NCBI RefSeq assembly: GCF_946482605.1
Contig: NZ_CAMLSE010000024.1
Coordinates: 57,883 to 121,882 of the forward strand
DNA: 64,000 bases
DNA from: an uncultured Dyadobacter sp.
GTDB lineage: Bacteria; Bacteroidota; Bacteroidia; Cytophagales; Spirosomataceae
Direction: 5' to 3'
A program made the translations under genes and the position numbers. Below the pieces are notes generated by a model. That model saw only the letters and a list, made by a program, of their open reading frames with translations, was not told the DNA's origin and did no database searches. Shown piece after piece: positions 62,205 to 64,000 of the stretch (the stretch's first letter is position 1; every line of letters begins with the position of its first letter).

Positions 62205-63093
62205 AGCCAGGGTTTTGATCTTGGGTTCCACGGGATTTGTCGGGCAGAGTCTCGTCAGAGTTTTTCAGACGGATCCCGATATAGAGCTTATCTGTACTTC
62301 ACGAAGGCCCGTTGAAGGCCAGCTGTACTTTGACATTGAAGATCCTTCGTCGTGGCAAGGTATCGTAGATGTGTCGCCGGATATACTCATTGAAGCAAGC
62401 GGATACGGGGTTGTCAAGAACCAGACAGATTTGAACACACTTTACAGCGTCAACTACCTCAAAAAGCGTGAGTTTTTGGATTATATCGTCGCAAAAACGA
62501 CTGATTTATTCTGGATCCAGATTGGTACTGCGTTCGAATACAGCCTGGAAAAAGAAAGGCTATCGGAAGATAGTCCATGCTTTCCCAGAAGCCATTACGG
62601 GATCTCAAAATCGCTCTTTTCATCTTACCTTCAAAGTGTAATGACTAGCCGGTTCACAATTCTGAAACCCTTTGGGATGTTTGGTGAAGGTGAAGATTTA
62701 AGCAAATTTTTCCCTTTATTGATCAGCGCCCAAAAAAACAAGAAAACGATACCGCTCTCGGACGGACTTCAGTACCGGGACTACTTTTATGTGGATGATC
62801 TGGCTCTTTTTATCCTGAAAAAGATACGGGAGAAAAACTTATCCCAAATTGAGAACCAGGTTCTGAATCTGGGTTCTGGCATTCCCCGGCAGCTCCGTGA
62901 GCTTGCCGAGATGCTGGCAGCTGAGATCGCTGATTTCGACCCGGCTTTGTGGGCGTGGGGTACCATACCTCAAAGATCTGAGGAAAACCGCATATTTTAC
63001 AATTCGTCTCAAAAAGCCGAGAGACTGGGCTTTGTTCAGACAAACCTGCAAGAAGCCTTGAAAAAAACGGTTAACTACTATTACGCTATATAA
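62197..63093 (+). CDS. NAD-dependent epimerase/reductase of the CDP-dideoxyhexose pathway
   Basis: 298 residues of the extended SDR family. NAD(P)-binding [18 protein letters not shown], catalytic [13 protein letters not shown] (YxxxK) and C-terminal [15 protein letters not shown]. By position between rfbG and rfbH it should be the last-step reductase or epimerase that gives abequose, paratose, ascarylose or a similar sugar; the sequence alone does not tell which. Overlaps rfbG by 8 bp and is followed by rfbH after 1 bp. Confidence 0.85.
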   Translation: MIKARVLILGSTGFVGQSLVRVFQTDPDIELICTSRRPVEGQLYFDIEDPSSWQGIVDVSPDILIEASGYGVVKNQTDLNTLYSVNYLKKREFLDYIVAKTTDLFWIQIGTAFEYSLEKERLSEDSPCFPRSHYGISKSLFSSYLQSVMTSRFTILKPFGMFGEGEDLSKFFPLLISAQKNKKTIPLSDGLQYRDYFYVDDLALFILKKIREKNLSQIENQVLNLGSGIPRQLRELAEMLAAEIADFDPALWAWGTIPQRSEENRIFYNSSQKAERLGFVQTNLQEALKKTVNYYYAI

Positions 63094-63094
63094 C

Positions 63095-64000
63095 ATGGAC
63101 CATTTATTACAGCACCTCAGCAATATAGATAGCGAGATACTACACACGCTACTTCCCGCGATCCAGAAAAAAGTAAAAAAAGAAATCATTGCGGGGGAAC
63201 AGTACATACCGGTTACCGGAAAAATAATTGACGAGGCGGATCTGCTGTATGGGATCGACTCGGTAATGGACGGCTGGTTAACCACCGGACGCTTTGGAAA
63301 GAAATTTGAGTTTCAGTTCGCCAAATATTTCGGTTCCAAATTTTCAGTTTTGGTAAACTCCGGATCGTCAGCAAATCTTTGTGCATTTTATGCATTGACG
63401 TCCCCAAAGCTGGGCGAGCGCCAGGTAAAACCGGGAGATGAAGTAATCACGGTTGCTGCCGGTTTCCCAACTACTGTAAACCCATTGTTGCAATACGGAG
63501 CAATTCCGGTGTTCATTGACGTCGATATTCCTACGTATAATATCAAAGCTGAACTGATAGAGCAGGCGGTAACTTCCAAGACCAAGGCAATCATGATCGC
63601 CCATTCACTGGGCAATCCGTTTAACCTGGACATTGTAATGGAGGTTGCGAAAAAATACAACCTATGGGTCATCGAGGATGATTGTGACTCGCTTGGAGCC
63701 ACATACAGAGGCCGCAAAACGGGTACTTTTGGGGATCTGGCGACAGTGTCGTTTTATCCTGCTCACCACATTACAATGGGCGAAGGCGGAGCCGTGTTGA
63801 TCAACAATCCAAAGCTCAAAATGATCGTTGAAAGCTTCAGAGACTGGGGACGGGATTGCTACTGTGAAACCGGGCAGGACAATACGTGCCGCAAACGGTT
63901 TGAATGGCAACTGGGAGATTTGCCTTTTGGCTACGACCATAAGTACACCTACTCGCACATTGGCTTCAACCTGAAAGTGACCGATATGCAGGCAGCGATC
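63095..64000 (+). CDS. rfbH: CDP-4-keto-6-deoxyglucose 3-dehydrase (E1, RfbH), 5' part
   Basis: First 302 residues of an expected 430 or so; cut by the window end. It removes the C-3 hydroxyl using PMP and an iron-sulfur cluster. In [13 protein letters not shown], the usual PLP-binding Lys of aminotransferases is His (H224), the mark of E1/ColD dehydrases. Cysteines C197, C255, C257 and C265 fit the unusual [2Fe-2S] motif C-X57-C-X1-C-X7-C described for Yersinia E1. The partner reductase E3 (RfbI type) is not visible here. Confidence 0.96.
   Translation, partial: MDHLLQHLSNIDSEILHTLLPAIQKKVKKEIIAGEQYIPVTGKIIDEADLLYGIDSVMDGWLTTGRFGKKFEFQFAKYFGSKFSVLVNSGSSANLCAFYALTSPKLGERQVKPGDEVITVAAGFPTTVNPLLQYGAIPVFIDVDIPTYNIKAELIEQAVTSKTKAIMIAHSLGNPFNLDIVMEVAKKYNLWVIEDDCDSLGATYRGRKTGTFGDLATVSFYPAHHITMGEGGAVLINNPKLKMIVESFRDWGRDCYCETGQDNTCRKRFEWQLGDLPFGYDHKYTYSHIGFNLKVTDMQAAI

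Overview
The window looks like a chromosomal segment from a member of the Bacteroidota, order Cytophagales, probably close to Dyadobacter (inference from gene content, not a database match). The evidence is a TonB-dependent receptor with a carboxypeptidase-like N-terminal domain, HmuY-type heme lipoproteins, a type IX secretion C-terminal domain, a PVC-type heme/HEAT lipoprotein, a RhaI plus fused aldolase-dehydrogenase rhamnose route, a DUF6600 protein, and promoters of the Bacteroidota form TTG-N18-20-TAnnTTTG. I found no rRNA, tRNA, insertion sequence, prophage or CRISPR array.

Layout. 1-721: 5' part of uvrB (minus). 827-4182: a JmjC-like cupin oxygenase, an AraC regulator, a VOC protein, a small conserved protein and a YceI protein. 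4296-8646: a heme-uptake operon (HmuR-like receptor and two different HmuY-family proteins) with paired 16-bp operator-like repeats around its promoter. 8688-10387 (minus): a DUF1801/YdeI protein and an in-frame acetyltransferase-SRPBCC fusion. 10828-17266: a small secreted protein followed by a complete RND tripartite efflux operon. 17378-19362 (minus): a translationally coupled pair, a lipoprotein with three Asp/Asn-rich repeats and a SurA-DsbA-like thiol oxidoreductase, divergent from an XRE regulator. 20340-23238 (minus): a Prc protease and an FKBP isomerase. 23528-26075: atpA and atpG only.

26171-38310: a frameshifted DUF433 antitoxin relic, a LolA-like protein, a second YceI protein, a glucuronokinase-like GHMP kinase next to galU, an SDR, a CNNM/CorC-type protein, DUF763, a Uma2 endonuclease-like protein, a large heme/HEAT lipoprotein and an intact DUF433/DUF5615 toxin-antitoxin pair. 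38359-42799: membrane protein, DUF6984-like protein, MFS transporter, ArfB ribosome-rescue factor and a DUF6600 protein. 42941-47589: a GntR regulator and L-rhamnose catabolism (rhaI, rhaD-SDR fusion). 47839-54818 (minus): a plant-like leucine-rich-repeat protein exported by type IX secretion, and an operon of S9 peptidase, CocE-type hydrolase and beta-propeller lipoprotein. 54902-56659: aspS. 56801-64000: the start of a surface-polysaccharide locus (Wza-like exporter, Wzz-like co-polymerase, then rfbF, rfbG, a reductase/epimerase and rfbH) for a CDP-3,6-dideoxyhexose.

The least explained parts are the Asp/Asn-repeat lipoprotein with its dedicated oxidoreductase, the two-HmuY heme operon with its operator pair, the GNAT-SRPBCC fusion, DUF763, a 146-bp foldback element before galU, and hairpins that overlap predicted promoters (before uvrB and before the gene at 3282) or lie in the leader of the polysaccharide operon.
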